Shown: positions 7,395-16,356, counted from the stretch's first letter. The stretch is 56,605 bases of DNA from UMGS902 sp045538895 (GCA_045538895.1 JAZQEH010000035.1:1-56605), one strand, 5' to 3'. Numbers and translations: made by a program. Notes: generated by a model not told the origin, from the letters alone.

Positions 7395-7571
7395 ATGAAG
7401 CAGATTACAGTTAAAAAAGCAAAGCACATTTGCTCTGTACCCGCCTGCAAGTCTACCGATACATTTAAGGTTTCAGGCAGCCCCAACATCCTCGGCGGGT
7501 TTTATATCTGTGCCGATTGTGTGGCACAGTTGTCACGGCTGACCAAGACGAAAAAAGGAGAAAAAGCGTGA
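7395..7571 (+). CDS. Small zinc-ribbon-like phage protein
   Basis: 58 aa, unrecognised. Starts ATG 7395 behind TAGAAAGGAAAAAT. Two cysteine pairs, CSVPAC and CADC, spaced about 25 residues apart around a GGFYIC turn, suggest a single zinc ribbon or treble clef; the tail is basic (SRLTKTKKGEKA). It sits between the terminase and the portal and overlaps the next gene by one base (TGATG). Small zinc-finger proteins are common in this spot in Firmicutes phages, but their job is not known. It may bind DNA or the packaging motor (inference). Confidence 0.75.
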   Translation: MKQITVKKAKHICSVPACKSTDTFKVSGSPNILGGFYICADCVAQLSRLTKTKKGEKA

Positions 7572-7747
7572 TGCTTTTCATGGCAGCCGCCTTTATAGCG
7601 GCAGTGCTTTTCCTTGAACTTTTTCACAGACGTGAGAGGGAGAAGATTTATAAGTATTTTCTCGGTCAGCCGAAAAAGGCATCGCACATGCGTCACCTTT
7701 CACCTCACCGAAAGACTCTTGACGAAAAAAGGAGAATTAACAAATGA
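7571..7747 (+). CDS. Small membrane protein in phage cluster
   Basis: 58 aa. One hydrophobic segment at the N terminus (MLFMAAAFIAAVLFLELF) followed by a strongly basic tail (HRREREKIYKYF and HLSPHRKTLDEKRR). The start overlaps the preceding stop (TGATG) and the end overlaps the portal start (ATGA), so it is translationally coupled on both sides and probably real. Function unknown; membrane anchoring of assembly, or a lysis-timing role, are possible but unsupported. Confidence 0.65.
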   Translation: MLFMAAAFIAAVLFLELFHRREREKIYKYFLGQPKKASHMRHLSPHRKTLDEKRRINK

Positions 7748-9624
7748 AACTGTTCAGTTTTAAGGAGAAGGAGCCGCCGCGCGGTGAGTACAGGGAGGAT
7801 ATCCTTGCGATGATAGAGGAGGAGTGCCGTCGCCGTCATGAGGAACGCCGCCCTCTTGAGCTTAAGTGGATGCTCTCCTCCGACTTCTATTCGGGACACC
7901 AGTACAGGGACATCAACCCTTACCGCGGTGAGCTTGAGGATTACTCACCGCCGTATGACTATATGGAGCGTGGTGTATACAACCGCATAGCTCCGCTTAT
8001 CGAAACACGAATTGCAAATTTCAAATCGCTTGATTTTTCAATGGCTGTGCATCCGGCAACCGGCGAGTTGAGCGACTACGAAAAAAGCCTTGTTGCCACA
8101 CGCCTTTTAACGCAAACGCAATACAAGTGCGATTTCCTTAACAAAAAGGATAGCCTTGTACTCTGGAGCGAGCTTTGCGGAACGGCGTTCCTGCTCTCTT
8201 GGTGGGATAATGCAAAGGGCGATTGCATAAGCGACGGTGAAAAAAAGATACCGATAGGTGACCTTGATTTCGGTGTCATTACCGCTTACGAGGTACTGCC
8301 CGAAAGCATTTACAAGGAGAATCTTTCGGACCAAAGCTCGATAATCATTGAGCAGGTTGTCAGCATAAGCGAGGTTGACCGCCGCTTTGGCGTGCGTGTA
8401 AAGCCGTGTGACGTTGACACATATTCTATTAATCTCACCGCAGGTGTCGGCGGACTTTCGTATGTCGGTTCAACTCTGTCCGGCGGGCTCCGCAAGGCTG
8501 AAAAGTCAACGCTTCTCCGTACCTATATGGAAAAGCCGACGGCTCTTCATCCGTCGGGGCGTATGTTTATTGCAACGCCCGACCGTATTCTGTACTACGG
8601 CACTCTGCCGATAGACGAGTATCCGCTTGCCATGCTTCGCTGCAAGCGTGAGGCAGGTATGTTCTTTGGCAAAAGCGTTATCGAGGATCTGATTCCGCTC
8701 CAGCGTGCATACAACGGTGTGAAGAATAAAATCCATGATTACATACGCTCGCTTGCACTTAATCCTCTGCTTGTACCCGAAGGCTCGGTTGACGATATCG
8801 ACTCGCTTGCGGCAAGCGGAGTTGCACCCGGTGACATTGTTGAATATAACCCTGACCGTGGCGAGCCACGTCCGCTTGGAGTTGGCAGTCTGCCACAGGG
8901 GGTATTTGACGAATGTGCAAATCTTTCACAGGAGATGGAATATGTAGCGGGCCTTTCCCACCTTGGTGCAACGGGCAATTTTGCAACGGCTATGACGAGT
9001 GCGAGTGCGATAGAACGTCTGCGTGATATCGACGGTGTACGTCTTGCCCTGACAGGCGACAGCATCCGCATGGCGGTGCTTGATGCGGCAAAAATATGGC
9101 TCAAGCTCTACAAGGAGCATGGCACGGTTTCGCACATCGAAAAGCTTACGGGTACTTATGACTCAAGTGCAACGTTTGTGTGGTGCTCGGAGGATATCAA
9201 CTCCTATGACATCGTTTTTGAAAGCGAAAATGCACTTCTTCACAGCGATGAAAGCCGCATAAGTGCTATTAAAAACGGTATCGAGCTCGGACTTTTCAAC
9301 GGTGAAGACGGCAGTATTCCGAGGCTCATCCGCAAAAAGCTTCTCCTCGGTATGAAGCTTGGCGACTTTATGCGCAACCTATACGAGGACGATCTGCAGA
9401 GTGCGGCGGCACGCAGAGAGAATGGCGAGCTTATGCGTGGCAAAGAGGTTGAGGTATGCTCATTTGATGACCATGAGGTGCATATTGCCGAGCATCGCAG
9501 AGCGGCGCTTGATTATTCGTATTACAAGCTCCGCCACAGTAATCCTGTGCTTGCCAAAGTGCTGCAAAGGCATATTGCATTGCATGAAGAAATGAAAGGA
9601 AACATGACAAATGGAACAGATTAA
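7744..9624 (+). CDS. Phage portal protein (podovirus-like, long form)
   Basis: 626 aa. Position after the terminase, length and sequence features (YDYMERGVYNRIAPLIETRI near residue 80, LIPLQRAYNGVKNKIHDYIR around residue 320) fit the large portal proteins of short-tailed phages. Twelve copies form the ring at one capsid vertex through which DNA enters and leaves, and the ring nucleates head assembly. The last third is helical and charged, like the barrel and adaptor-binding part. It overlaps the small membrane protein by four bases and the scaffold gene by fourteen. No truncation is visible. The family call rests on resemblance and context. Confidence 0.85.
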   Translation: MKLFSFKEKEPPRGEYREDILAMIEEECRRRHEERRPLELKWMLSSDFYSGHQYRDINPYRGELEDYSPPYDYMERGVYNRIAPLIETRIANFKSLDFSMAVHPATGELSDYEKSLVATRLLTQTQYKCDFLNKKDSLVLWSELCGTAFLLSWWDNAKGDCISDGEKKIPIGDLDFGVITAYEVLPESIYKENLSDQSSIIIEQVVSISEVDRRFGVRVKPCDVDTYSINLTAGVGGLSYVGSTLSGGLRKAEKSTLLRTYMEKPTALHPSGRMFIATPDRILYYGTLPIDEYPLAMLRCKREAGMFFGKSVIEDLIPLQRAYNGVKNKIHDYIRSLALNPLLVPEGSVDDIDSLAASGVAPGDIVEYNPDRGEPRPLGVGSLPQGVFDECANLSQEMEYVAGLSHLGATGNFATAMTSASAIERLRDIDGVRLALTGDSIRMAVLDAAKIWLKLYKEHGTVSHIEKLTGTYDSSATFVWCSEDINSYDIVFESENALLHSDESRISAIKNGIELGLFNGEDGSIPRLIRKKLLLGMKLGDFMRNLYEDDLQSAAARRENGELMRGKEVEVCSFDDHEVHIAEHRRAALDYSYYKLRHSNPVLAKVLQRHIALHEEMKGNMTNGTD

Positions 9625-10144
9625 GCTGGATTTTGAAAAGCTTGCGGCACTTGACGAAAACGGACGTGCAGCGGCTATTGCCGAGTATACTGCAGCGGTG
9701 GAGGCAAATGCACGCGCGGCTCTTTCGGCAGAGTATGACGGAAAACTGAAAAGTGCCAACTATGAATCTGTCAAGTACAAAATGGCACTTGACGGCAGTT
9801 TGCCGAATTTTGGTGAGCGTATTGCGGCTATTGAGGAAATCATTGCATCAAATGAGGCACTCGGTGCAATGGGCGATGAAGAAAGACTCCGCACCGCTTA
9901 CTACATTGACCGTGGCAAGAATATGCATGCGACACCGTCAGCCGAGGAACTTTTTAATGCACTCAAGAACAGTCCCGAGGCGATGCGGCTTTGCGAAGCG
10001 GCAATTCTTGCTAAACTCAAGCAGGAGAATTCTCCCGCACTTTCCTCTACAAGCGGTAACGCAAGTGTACCGCTTACCCCCAAGGCAAAGCCTAAAAATT
10101 TAAGCGAGGCATCCGCTCTCGCAAGAGAAGCATTTGGGATATAA
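9611..10144 (+). CDS. Putative capsid scaffolding protein
   Basis: 177 aa, Ala/Glu/Lys-rich and mainly helical (FEKLAALDENGRAAAIAEYT, VEANARAALSAEYDGKLKSA), with a flexible Ser/Pro linker and a short C-terminal helix (LSEASALAREAFGI). Placement between portal and major capsid protein, together with this composition, is the standard pattern for a scaffold, which shapes the prohead and then leaves. A DUF4355-like or similar assembly protein is the alternative label. Its TAA stop codon coincides with the left end of repeat element C, so the element abuts the gene exactly. Confidence 0.7.
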   Translation: MEQIKLDFEKLAALDENGRAAAIAEYTAAVEANARAALSAEYDGKLKSANYESVKYKMALDGSLPNFGERIAAIEEIIASNEALGAMGDEERLRTAYYIDRGKNMHATPSAEELFNALKNSPEAMRLCEAAILAKLKQENSPALSSTSGNASVPLTPKAKPKNLSEASALAREAFGI

Positions 10145-10312
10145 ATTAAAGTTTACATTAACAAGCCTTCCTCAGACGAGGAAGGTGGCGCCGCAAGGCG
10201 ACGGAAGGAGGGAACATTTCTAATTGTTACTTTTTTCCCTCCCTCAGTCAGCGTTCCGCTGACAGCTCCCTCGTCTGAGGGAGCCTTTGTTACTTCGCTA
10301 AACAATAATTTA
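10143..10312. repeat. Palindromic repeat element C inside the phage cluster
   Basis: Left end AAATTAAAGTTTA (10143-10155), right end TAAACAATAATTTA (10299-10312). The core contains CCTTCCTCAGACGAGGAAGG, then CCCTCCCTCAGTCAGCG and GCTCCCTCGTCTGAGGGAGC, a diverged relative of the first core in element B. It separates the scaffold from the major capsid gene, an unusual insertion site within a morphogenesis operon. Confidence 0.8.
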
Positions 10313-10351
10313 TGCAATTATTAATTTTACTTTTGAAAGGAAACAACAAAA

Positions 10352-11536
10352 ATGGCACAGATTCTTACAAAACTTGAAGCGATTCTTAAGGACAAGTATC
10401 AGCCTGCCCTTACAAATCAGATAAACACCGAGCCCTCTCCTTTCCTTGAAAAAATCAAGAAGGTGGCTCTCACAAACAACACCATCAAGTGTGCGGCTCC
10501 CGTTGGTATTAACGGCGGCTTCGGCTTCGGTGCAGAGGGCGTAGGCACTCCCAAGGCGGGTGCACAGCGTTACACACGCTTTGAAATCGACGCAGTTGAC
10601 ATGTACGTTGACCTCCAGATTTCCAACAAGACCGTTGAACTTGCAAGCACCAATGCGGCTTCTATGATCAACGCACTTGACAGTGAAATCAGCGGTTCTT
10701 ATGCGGCGGCAAAGTGGAACATTGGCAGAGCGCTTTTCGGTGACGGTACAGGTAAGCTTGCAACAGTGACCGAGGTTTATGCGGCAGGCAACAATACTGT
10801 ACTCAAGCTTGACAGCGTAAAGCGTGTTATCGAGGGACTCTCCATTGACCTTTACGATAACGGCACAACTCCCACACTTGCGGCTGCAAATGCAAATCAC
10901 CGCATCATTTCGGTTGACCGTGTAAACAAAACCGTTACATGTGACGGCACTCTCACACTTACTGCCGCAAACGGCTTTATCACCGTTCAGGGCAGCTATA
11001 ACCGTGAGCTTTGCGGACTCGGTGCGATTTTCGGTGATGGCGAAACCCTTTACGGCATCAAAAAGAGTGAAAACCCCTGGATTTGCCCCACTACCGTGGA
11101 TGCAGCAGGCGATATCACCGACCTTATCCTCTACCGTGGAATCAAGGAGGCAAAGGACTACAAGGGTGCAAACATCGACCTCCTTATGATGGGTGACGAT
11201 GCATTCCTCGCATATCAGGACTACATCCACACCAACAACGTAACCGTTACCGATAAGTACCGTTTTGTAGGCGGTGCGGTTGGCTACAAGATTCTTGTCG
11301 GTTCAAACGAGGTAATCATTGTAAACGAGCGTTTCGTACCCGAAAACGAGGTCTGGGGCGTAGATACCTCTGCGTTCTATCTTGAGGCAACTCCCTGGAA
11401 CTTCATGGAAAAGGACGGCGGCGTATTTGTACCCATGCCCGACACCTCTATTTTCCGTGCACTTCTTGCATCCTACGGCAATCTCATGTGCGTAAATCCC
11501 GGCGGATGCGTTCGCTTTATCAACGCAGCAAACTAA
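10352..11536 (+). CDS. Phage major capsid protein
   Basis: 394 aa. Placement after portal and scaffold, length, and an Ala/Gly-rich sequence with the C-terminal WNFMEKDGGVFVPMPDTSIF segment fit a HK97-fold major capsid protein. Hundreds of copies build the icosahedral shell. The gene has its own strong ribosome binding site (GAAAGG, 10335-10340), is flanked by element C upstream and a hairpin downstream, and uses C-ending codons (AAC, TTC, CTC, TAC) more than the terminase and portal genes, like the highly expressed host genes nearby. That fits a protein needed in large amounts. Long antisense frames here are by-products of this composition. Confidence 0.85.
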   Translation: MAQILTKLEAILKDKYQPALTNQINTEPSPFLEKIKKVALTNNTIKCAAPVGINGGFGFGAEGVGTPKAGAQRYTRFEIDAVDMYVDLQISNKTVELASTNAASMINALDSEISGSYAAAKWNIGRALFGDGTGKLATVTEVYAAGNNTVLKLDSVKRVIEGLSIDLYDNGTTPTLAAANANHRIISVDRVNKTVTCDGTLTLTAANGFITVQGSYNRELCGLGAIFGDGETLYGIKKSENPWICPTTVDAAGDITDLILYRGIKEAKDYKGANIDLLMMGDDAFLAYQDYIHTNNVTVTDKYRFVGGAVGYKILVGSNEVIIVNERFVPENEVWGVDTSAFYLEATPWNFMEKDGGVFVPMPDTSIFRALLASYGNLMCVNPGGCVRFINAAN

Positions 11537-11540
11537 ATGA

Positions 11541-11573
11541 GCAAAAGGGGGCGGTTCTCCGTCCCCTTTTTTA
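11541..11573 (+). terminator. Hairpin after major capsid gene
   Basis: AAAAGGGG-GCGG, loop TTCT, CCG-TCCCCTTTTTT. It resembles a rho-independent terminator and may partly stop transcription, raising capsid output relative to the tail genes that follow. Confidence 0.7.
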
Positions 11574-11588
11574 AAAAAGGAGAAAAAT

Positions 11589-11930
11589 ATGGATTTAAAA
11601 AAGCTTTACAGGGATGTAAGTGTGCTTTTGGGCAAGGAGATTCCGATATACACCTTTTTAACCTATTTTGATATGGGAGCACGTGCACTGCTTTGCCGAT
11701 ACGGAAAAAAACTGCTTATTGGCAAGGGCGAGTACACAACTCCCGAAACGCTCGACTCCTCTGCGGTGCTTGACGTTGCCTTTTACACCTCGCTTATTTA
11801 CTACGTTGCAGGCATGGCATGCGGTGATGAAGCGATGATTAAAAAGAGCGACTCCGAGGCAAACGGTGCTTATATTCTGCTGTGGCGGCAGTCGGCTAAA
11901 AACAAAACGAGAAAGTGCGACAGGTGGTGA
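11589..11930 (+). CDS. Putative head-tail connector protein 1
   Basis: 113 aa, not recognised with certainty. It directly follows the major capsid gene, where connector proteins that bind the portal are usually encoded. It is mostly helical and rich in Tyr and Leu (IPIYTFLTYFDMGARALLCR, VAFYTSLIYYVAGMACGDEA). The pattern of two hydrophobic helices with short loops resembles gp6/gp15-type connectors. Ends four bases before the next gene. Other possibilities are a head completion or minor structural protein. Confidence 0.6.
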   Translation: MDLKKLYRDVSVLLGKEIPIYTFLTYFDMGARALLCRYGKKLLIGKGEYTTPETLDSSAVLDVAFYTSLIYYVAGMACGDEAMIKKSDSEANGAYILLWRQSAKNKTRKCDRW

Positions 11931-11934
11931 GCAA

Positions 11935-12471
11935 ATGACGGTTGAAAAACTTATCAAACAGGTGAGCGACAACTTTGAGGGAGAGCTTTTTCCAAACTAC
12001 GGCGAACTTGTTGCGGAGTACAACAGGGTAATACGCTCGCTTATGCTTATTCTGCCTGCGGCGGACAGTGTAGAATCTTTCACGCCGCATGACGGAAAGC
12101 TTGATTGCAAACTTCTGCCAAAGCAGATACGCAGAGTTTTTGCGGCGGAATACGAACTTTTGCCTGCATCAAGAGCACTTCTTTCACTTTTGCCCGATGC
12201 AAGACTTTACCATGCAGCGGAAGACGGGATTTATGTAACCGTTGACGAGGACTGCATTGTGTATTATCGCAGTATACCCGAAGCGGTTTCGGATGCGGAT
12301 TCGCTCACGGCAGAAGTGCCGCTTGAGGACAGATACACTCCTATTCTTAAGGCATGGCTTACAAGATATATATACTTGTCCGTGGGCGACTTTGAAAGTG
12401 CAAATGCGTATGGCGAGGAGTACAACCGTTTGCTTGAGGAATACAAGCGTGAGAACGGGGTGGCGGAATGA
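11935..12471 (+). CDS. Putative head-tail connector protein 2 (tail accessory factor)
   Basis: 178 aa from ATG 11935, with AGGTGG just before it; the open frame extends upstream into the preceding gene but without a better start. The protein is acidic and helical with a central beta part (EDGIYVTVDEDCIVYYRSIP) and ends with SANAYGEEYNRLLEEYKREN. Position and layout fit a second connector, like the tail accessory factor gp4 of P22-like phages that seals the portal. The comparison is by layout only. It overlaps the next gene by four bases (ATGA). Confidence 0.55.
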   Translation: MTVEKLIKQVSDNFEGELFPNYGELVAEYNRVIRSLMLILPAADSVESFTPHDGKLDCKLLPKQIRRVFAAEYELLPASRALLSLLPDARLYHAAEDGIYVTVDEDCIVYYRSIPEAVSDADSLTAEVPLEDRYTPILKAWLTRYIYLSVGDFESANAYGEEYNRLLEEYKRENGVAE

Positions 12472-14312
12472 AGGCGGCAATTTTCAAGAAGAGGACGGCA
12501 AAATCGCTTGATATAAACACCTTTTTCGGCGAAAACTGCGGCAACCTCCGCACAGGTCAGCTTTCAGGCAGTAACAACGTCTGTGTGCTTTCGGGCGGTG
12601 CGGTTGCGTCTATGCTTGCCGCACGTTCAATAGATGTCGGTACAAAGATAATCGAGGGTGTCTATACTCTTAACAGCGATTACGACAGCGAATACGAAAT
12701 TGCCGTTTCACCTGAATGGCTTTATCAGAATCTTTGTACGGAGGAGATACTTGGATATGAGGATTGGGAAAAGAACTCATCGCGTATTCTTGTAAAAGAC
12801 ATAGGCAGTGCACCCAAAAAAGACGGTGCATACCGCAGAATTCTCGGTGCGTTCAGTGACGGTGAGAATATCTTTGTTTTCTATGAGGGTGTTTACCACA
12901 TCATTGATGAGCGACGTTCGGGCGAGCATTCAGCATACACAGGCGGTGCGGTATGGCAGTTCAATTCGGGTACGGTTGACGGGTGCAAAGGCTCTGTTAC
13001 CGTATGTGCATTGTCACAGGTGTGGCTTGACGTTATAGACATAGGCGGCGGTATTTCAAGCACTCTTGTGTCTGCTGAGCGTATAATCCTTGACACCCTG
13101 AGTGCAACAAAGTATCAGAAAAGTACTTTGGTTAGCACCGATAGAAAGACCTACAAGTATACGAGCAGTGAATATATTCCGCATATAGGGGTGACATATA
13201 CCGCACATTATGACAGGGTTTATACCGACCTTTACCCTACGATTGGCGATTATCCTTCTGTTCATTTGTCATATGGCACAAAGCGTATGGTGCGTTATCG
13301 CAACCGTCTTGACGGGGTAGCGCCTTTCGGTGACGGTGGAGAAAAAATACTGCTTTTGCCTGATATGAAACTGATTAATAAAACGGGCGGTGTATGGTCA
13401 CTTTCAAGCGAGGTAGCAGACATGCCGAAGCTTGACTCTGCCGTGCAGTATTTTGACCGCTTGTTCGGGATAAAGGACGATATTCTTTATGCCTCGTTTA
13501 TGGGGGACTGTACACTGTTCAATGAGGCGTCAGACAATCTTCCGGAAACGGCAGGCTGGAGAATGATAACCGAGGATGCAGGCGGTTTTACCGCAATCAC
13601 GGCGTTTGGCGGCAAGGTGATAGCCTTTACAGGTACAAGCATGATGACGGTAAAGGGAGGTGCGCTTCCTTTTACGCTCTCGTATGTGGGGGATTACGGC
13701 TGCATTTCACAGGAGGCACTTGCATCCCTTGACGGCTCTCTTTATTTTGTTTCACCTGAAGGAGTCATGTGCTACAACGGTTCGAGCGTTAAGTGCATAA
13801 GCGACGTATTGTCGCATAAAACCGACTATTCAACAGCAATACTGACTGCGGTAAACGGCAAGGTGGTACTGTTTATAAGCGATGGCGGTTTTTGGCTGTA
13901 TGAGCCGTCAAGCGGTGAGTGGAGCAGAAGCGTTTTTGATATGAGTGATGCGGTTTTTGCAGGCGGCACCGTGATTCCCAAAGACGGAGTTAATAAGCCA
14001 TACAGACTCTTTGACACAGAGGGAGATTTCTCGTTTTCGGTTATGCTTGAAAACAGCGGAAGAAGACGCGTAAAGAGTATATCCGTAACAGCCTCGGTAG
14101 GTGTGGACTCTCATCTCAACCTTGTTTGCGGCAAAAATCAGCATATGTACATTTATGATACCAATGGCAAAACGGTTACAAGAACGTTTTTGCCGATTGG
14201 ATTTTATATTGACAACGGGAAAATTGACTTTGAGGGATGCGGTGAATGTACGCTTTATTCTGTCCGCATAGAGTATTTTCCGCTTACTACAGCTTCTAAA
14301 AGAAAGGAGTAA
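12468..14312 (+). CDS. Putative tail hub / DNA stabilization protein, beta-propeller-like
   Basis: 614 aa. Repeated beta blades with SDGENIFVFYEGVYHI, FGGKVIAFTGTSMMTV, LDGSLYFVSPEGVMCYNGSS and NGKVVLFISDGGFWLYEPSS suggest a beta-propeller. In P22-type podoviruses the packaged DNA stabilization protein (gp10) in this position has a comparable architecture and forms the short tail hub. No tape measure or tail tube gene is found in the cluster, consistent with a short tail. The gene is intact and overlaps both neighbours closely. Calling it gp10-like is inference from fold pattern and synteny. Confidence 0.6.
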   Translation: MKAAIFKKRTAKSLDINTFFGENCGNLRTGQLSGSNNVCVLSGGAVASMLAARSIDVGTKIIEGVYTLNSDYDSEYEIAVSPEWLYQNLCTEEILGYEDWEKNSSRILVKDIGSAPKKDGAYRRILGAFSDGENIFVFYEGVYHIIDERRSGEHSAYTGGAVWQFNSGTVDGCKGSVTVCALSQVWLDVIDIGGGISSTLVSAERIILDTLSATKYQKSTLVSTDRKTYKYTSSEYIPHIGVTYTAHYDRVYTDLYPTIGDYPSVHLSYGTKRMVRYRNRLDGVAPFGDGGEKILLLPDMKLINKTGGVWSLSSEVADMPKLDSAVQYFDRLFGIKDDILYASFMGDCTLFNEASDNLPETAGWRMITEDAGGFTAITAFGGKVIAFTGTSMMTVKGGALPFTLSYVGDYGCISQEALASLDGSLYFVSPEGVMCYNGSSVKCISDVLSHKTDYSTAILTAVNGKVVLFISDGGFWLYEPSSGEWSRSVFDMSDAVFAGGTVIPKDGVNKPYRLFDTEGDFSFSVMLENSGRRRVKSISVTASVGVDSHLNLVCGKNQHMYIYDTNGKTVTRTFLPIGFYIDNGKIDFEGCGECTLYSVRIEYFPLTTASKRKE

Positions 14313-14318
14313 AAGCAA

Positions 14319-15587
14319 ATGATAATTATTGATGTTTCGGTCAAAGGCTGTGAAATAGAGCTTTCGCAGCCTACCGTGGCAAGCGGCACTGCAGAAGCGG
14401 TGGAGCTTTGCTTCAACTTTGATGGCGAGTGGGCAAATCTTGCAAAAACTGCGGTTTTCCACATACCACGCGGAAATATACTCATGCCGCTTGAAAAAGA
14501 CAGATGTGTTTTTCCGCATGAGGCACTTGTCAAAAGCGGCACGGTTATGCTTGGCGTTTGCGGTACCGACGGAGAAAAGACAATTTCAACGCTGTTTTGT
14601 GCCGTGGAGATAAAGCACGGTGCGTATGCAAGTGGTAAGGCGGCAACAAATTATACTCCCGACCTCTATGAGCAGTTTGCAGCAAGATTTGCAAAATTTG
14701 AAAATATGAAAGCAACTGCCGAGAGCGGTGAAGAAGCTTCTGCCATTTTTACCGAAAAAGACGGTGCAAAGGTATTATCACTTGTTTTGCCCAAAGGTGA
14801 AAAAGGCGAAAAAGGGGAAAAGGGTGAAAAAGGCGACAACGGCAAAGATGGCGAGGATGGTAAGGACTACGTACTTACTGCGGAAGATAAAACGGAGATA
14901 ACCCGAAGCATAAACGACCGGTTTTTCTACGTTCAAGAGGACGGGAGCATGATTCCTGCATGCAGCGATATTCTCTGTTTTGCAAGCGAGGAGGAATTTG
15001 CATCATGGAAAGACGGCAGTGGCGAGTGGAATAACGGTCTTTACGACGGTTCACAAAATACGCTGATACTGATTGGTAATAAGCCAACTTACCTGTGGGA
15101 CGGTCAAAAGCAAGAATACGTGCAGCTTTCTTTAGGTGAGCAAGAAACCATATACATCGGTCTTGACGGTTATTGTTATAGCAGTGCGTTTGAGCCAGAA
15201 GGTGTGCCTTATTCTATAGACAACCTTGGAATAACCTGCAAGGAAGACTTGGGTAAATATAATTTTATGCTGTTTTGCGAACCCATTATTCCGTATTTTA
15301 TGTGTGTGCCTCTTATTCCTTGTTGGGAAGATACAGGGGCGGCATTAACGTTTACAGCTACATTATGTGTTGGCAACACCGCCCTCGACCATCTTGCTAT
15401 ATATGGCTATAAGCCGTGGGATGATGAAGCTTTAAGCTTCAGCATTATAAATATGGCTGGCGAATACATTACCAGTTACTACGGACAGTTATCTGTTGAT
15501 AAAGAGGCATTGCTTGGTGATGTAGAATCGGCACTTGACAGAATCATTGCAATTCAGAACTTATTGATAGGCGGTGAGAGTGTATGA
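14319..15587 (+). CDS. Tail-associated adhesin with collagen-like segment
   Basis: 422 aa. The N-terminal 145 residues form a beta-rich domain like the virion-attachment part of baseplate or fibre proteins (BppU type). Residues near 160-185 are a Gly-X-Y collagen-like run (repeated GEK followed by GDNGKDGEDGKD). The C-terminal 220 residues are a globular beta domain with many aromatics and cysteines, which would be the receptor-binding part. Such proteins form trimeric fibres that recognise the target cell surface. RBS AAGGAG at 14304-14309. Overlaps the next gene by four bases. Confidence 0.7.
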   Translation: MIIIDVSVKGCEIELSQPTVASGTAEAVELCFNFDGEWANLAKTAVFHIPRGNILMPLEKDRCVFPHEALVKSGTVMLGVCGTDGEKTISTLFCAVEIKHGAYASGKAATNYTPDLYEQFAARFAKFENMKATAESGEEASAIFTEKDGAKVLSLVLPKGEKGEKGEKGEKGDNGKDGEDGKDYVLTAEDKTEITRSINDRFFYVQEDGSMIPACSDILCFASEEEFASWKDGSGEWNNGLYDGSQNTLILIGNKPTYLWDGQKQEYVQLSLGEQETIYIGLDGYCYSSAFEPEGVPYSIDNLGITCKEDLGKYNFMLFCEPIIPYFMCVPLIPCWEDTGAALTFTATLCVGNTALDHLAIYGYKPWDDEALSFSIINMAGEYITSYYGQLSVDKEALLGDVESALDRIIAIQNLLIGGESV

Positions 15588-16168
15588 CGGTAGCGGAAAA
15601 ACTTGTGGCTATTGCAGAGAATGAGCCAAAAGTTTACGAAGCGGGAAAGCGTGCGGAGCGGGATGCGTTTTGGGAAACTTTCCAAAACGGCGGTGAGCCT
15701 GCGAACTACAGGTATGCGTTTATTTATGACCGTTTTACCGATGAAACGTATAATCCGAAATATCCTATAATATGCAACACTGACTCGTCTGCGGCACAGT
15801 ACATGTTCTATTCTTGTAATCTGACGTCGACAAAAGTTGAGATTGTTCTTGGTAATAATGCAGCATATTGTTTCCGCGGGGCGTCTGAGCTTGAAACGAT
15901 ACCCTTGCTTACCGTGAAAGAAACTACAACTTTCGACAATGCATTTACAGGTTGCTCTGCTCTTAAAAACCTTACTATAAGCGGTACAATCGGGCAGAAC
16001 ATAGACCTATCTCCATGCCCGCTTACGCATGACAGTCTTATGAATGTTATAGAGCATCTTGGCACGGTGAGTGCCGCAATGACGTTGACACTTGGGACTG
16101 CAAACCTTGCAAAGCTCACCGATGCGGAAAAGGCAAAAGCAACACGGAAAGGATGGTCACTTGCATAA
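15584..16168 (+). CDS. Putative tail fibre / BspA-like surface-recognition protein
   Basis: 194 aa. A short helical N terminus (KLVAIAENEPKVYEAGKRAE) is followed by leucine-rich repeat-like strands of the BspA type (YCFRGASELETIPLLTVKET, FDNAFTGCSALKNLTISGTI) and a C-terminal LTDAEKAKATRKGWSLA helix. This combination occurs in tail fibre genes of gut Firmicutes phages. Coupled to the collagen-like adhesin, it may form the tip or a second receptor-binding protein. Similarity to host LRR proteins, such as the dockerin protein at 54504, suggests exchange between phage and host surface genes (inference). Confidence 0.6.
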   Translation: MTVAEKLVAIAENEPKVYEAGKRAERDAFWETFQNGGEPANYRYAFIYDRFTDETYNPKYPIICNTDSSAAQYMFYSCNLTSTKVEIVLGNNAAYCFRGASELETIPLLTVKETTTFDNAFTGCSALKNLTISGTIGQNIDLSPCPLTHDSLMNVIEHLGTVSAAMTLTLGTANLAKLTDAEKAKATRKGWSLA

Positions 16169-16356
16169 TGAAAATAACAACCATTGAACTTATGAAAATT
16201 ACTGCGGGAGAGGGCATGGTGCTCACCAACGGCGAAACTTTTTCATCCGTAGGCGGTGAGGTCTACCTCGGTATAAATGACAGTGCTGATAATTGGCATG
16301 AGATAACCGAGGAGGAATACCAAAGGCTTTCAGAGAGCGAGGAAACGTTGGAATGA
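16168..16356 (+). CDS. Small acidic phage protein, unknown function
   Basis: 62 aa, start overlapping the previous stop (TAATG). Acidic with a beta-rich centre (GEGMVLTNGETFSSVGGEVY) and a C-terminal helix (EITEEEYQRLSESEE). Small proteins of this sort often lie between tail fibre and lysis genes. No function can be read from it. Confidence 0.6.
   Translation: MKITTIELMKITAGEGMVLTNGETFSSVGGEVYLGINDSADNWHEITEEEYQRLSESEETLE

Noticed and set aside
10310..11230. Long antisense frame (306 aa) across the capsid gene
   Set aside because: It lies wholly opposite a strong capsid gene, has an odd Cys/Val-rich composition, and has no ribosome site. It results from the codon bias of the sense gene.
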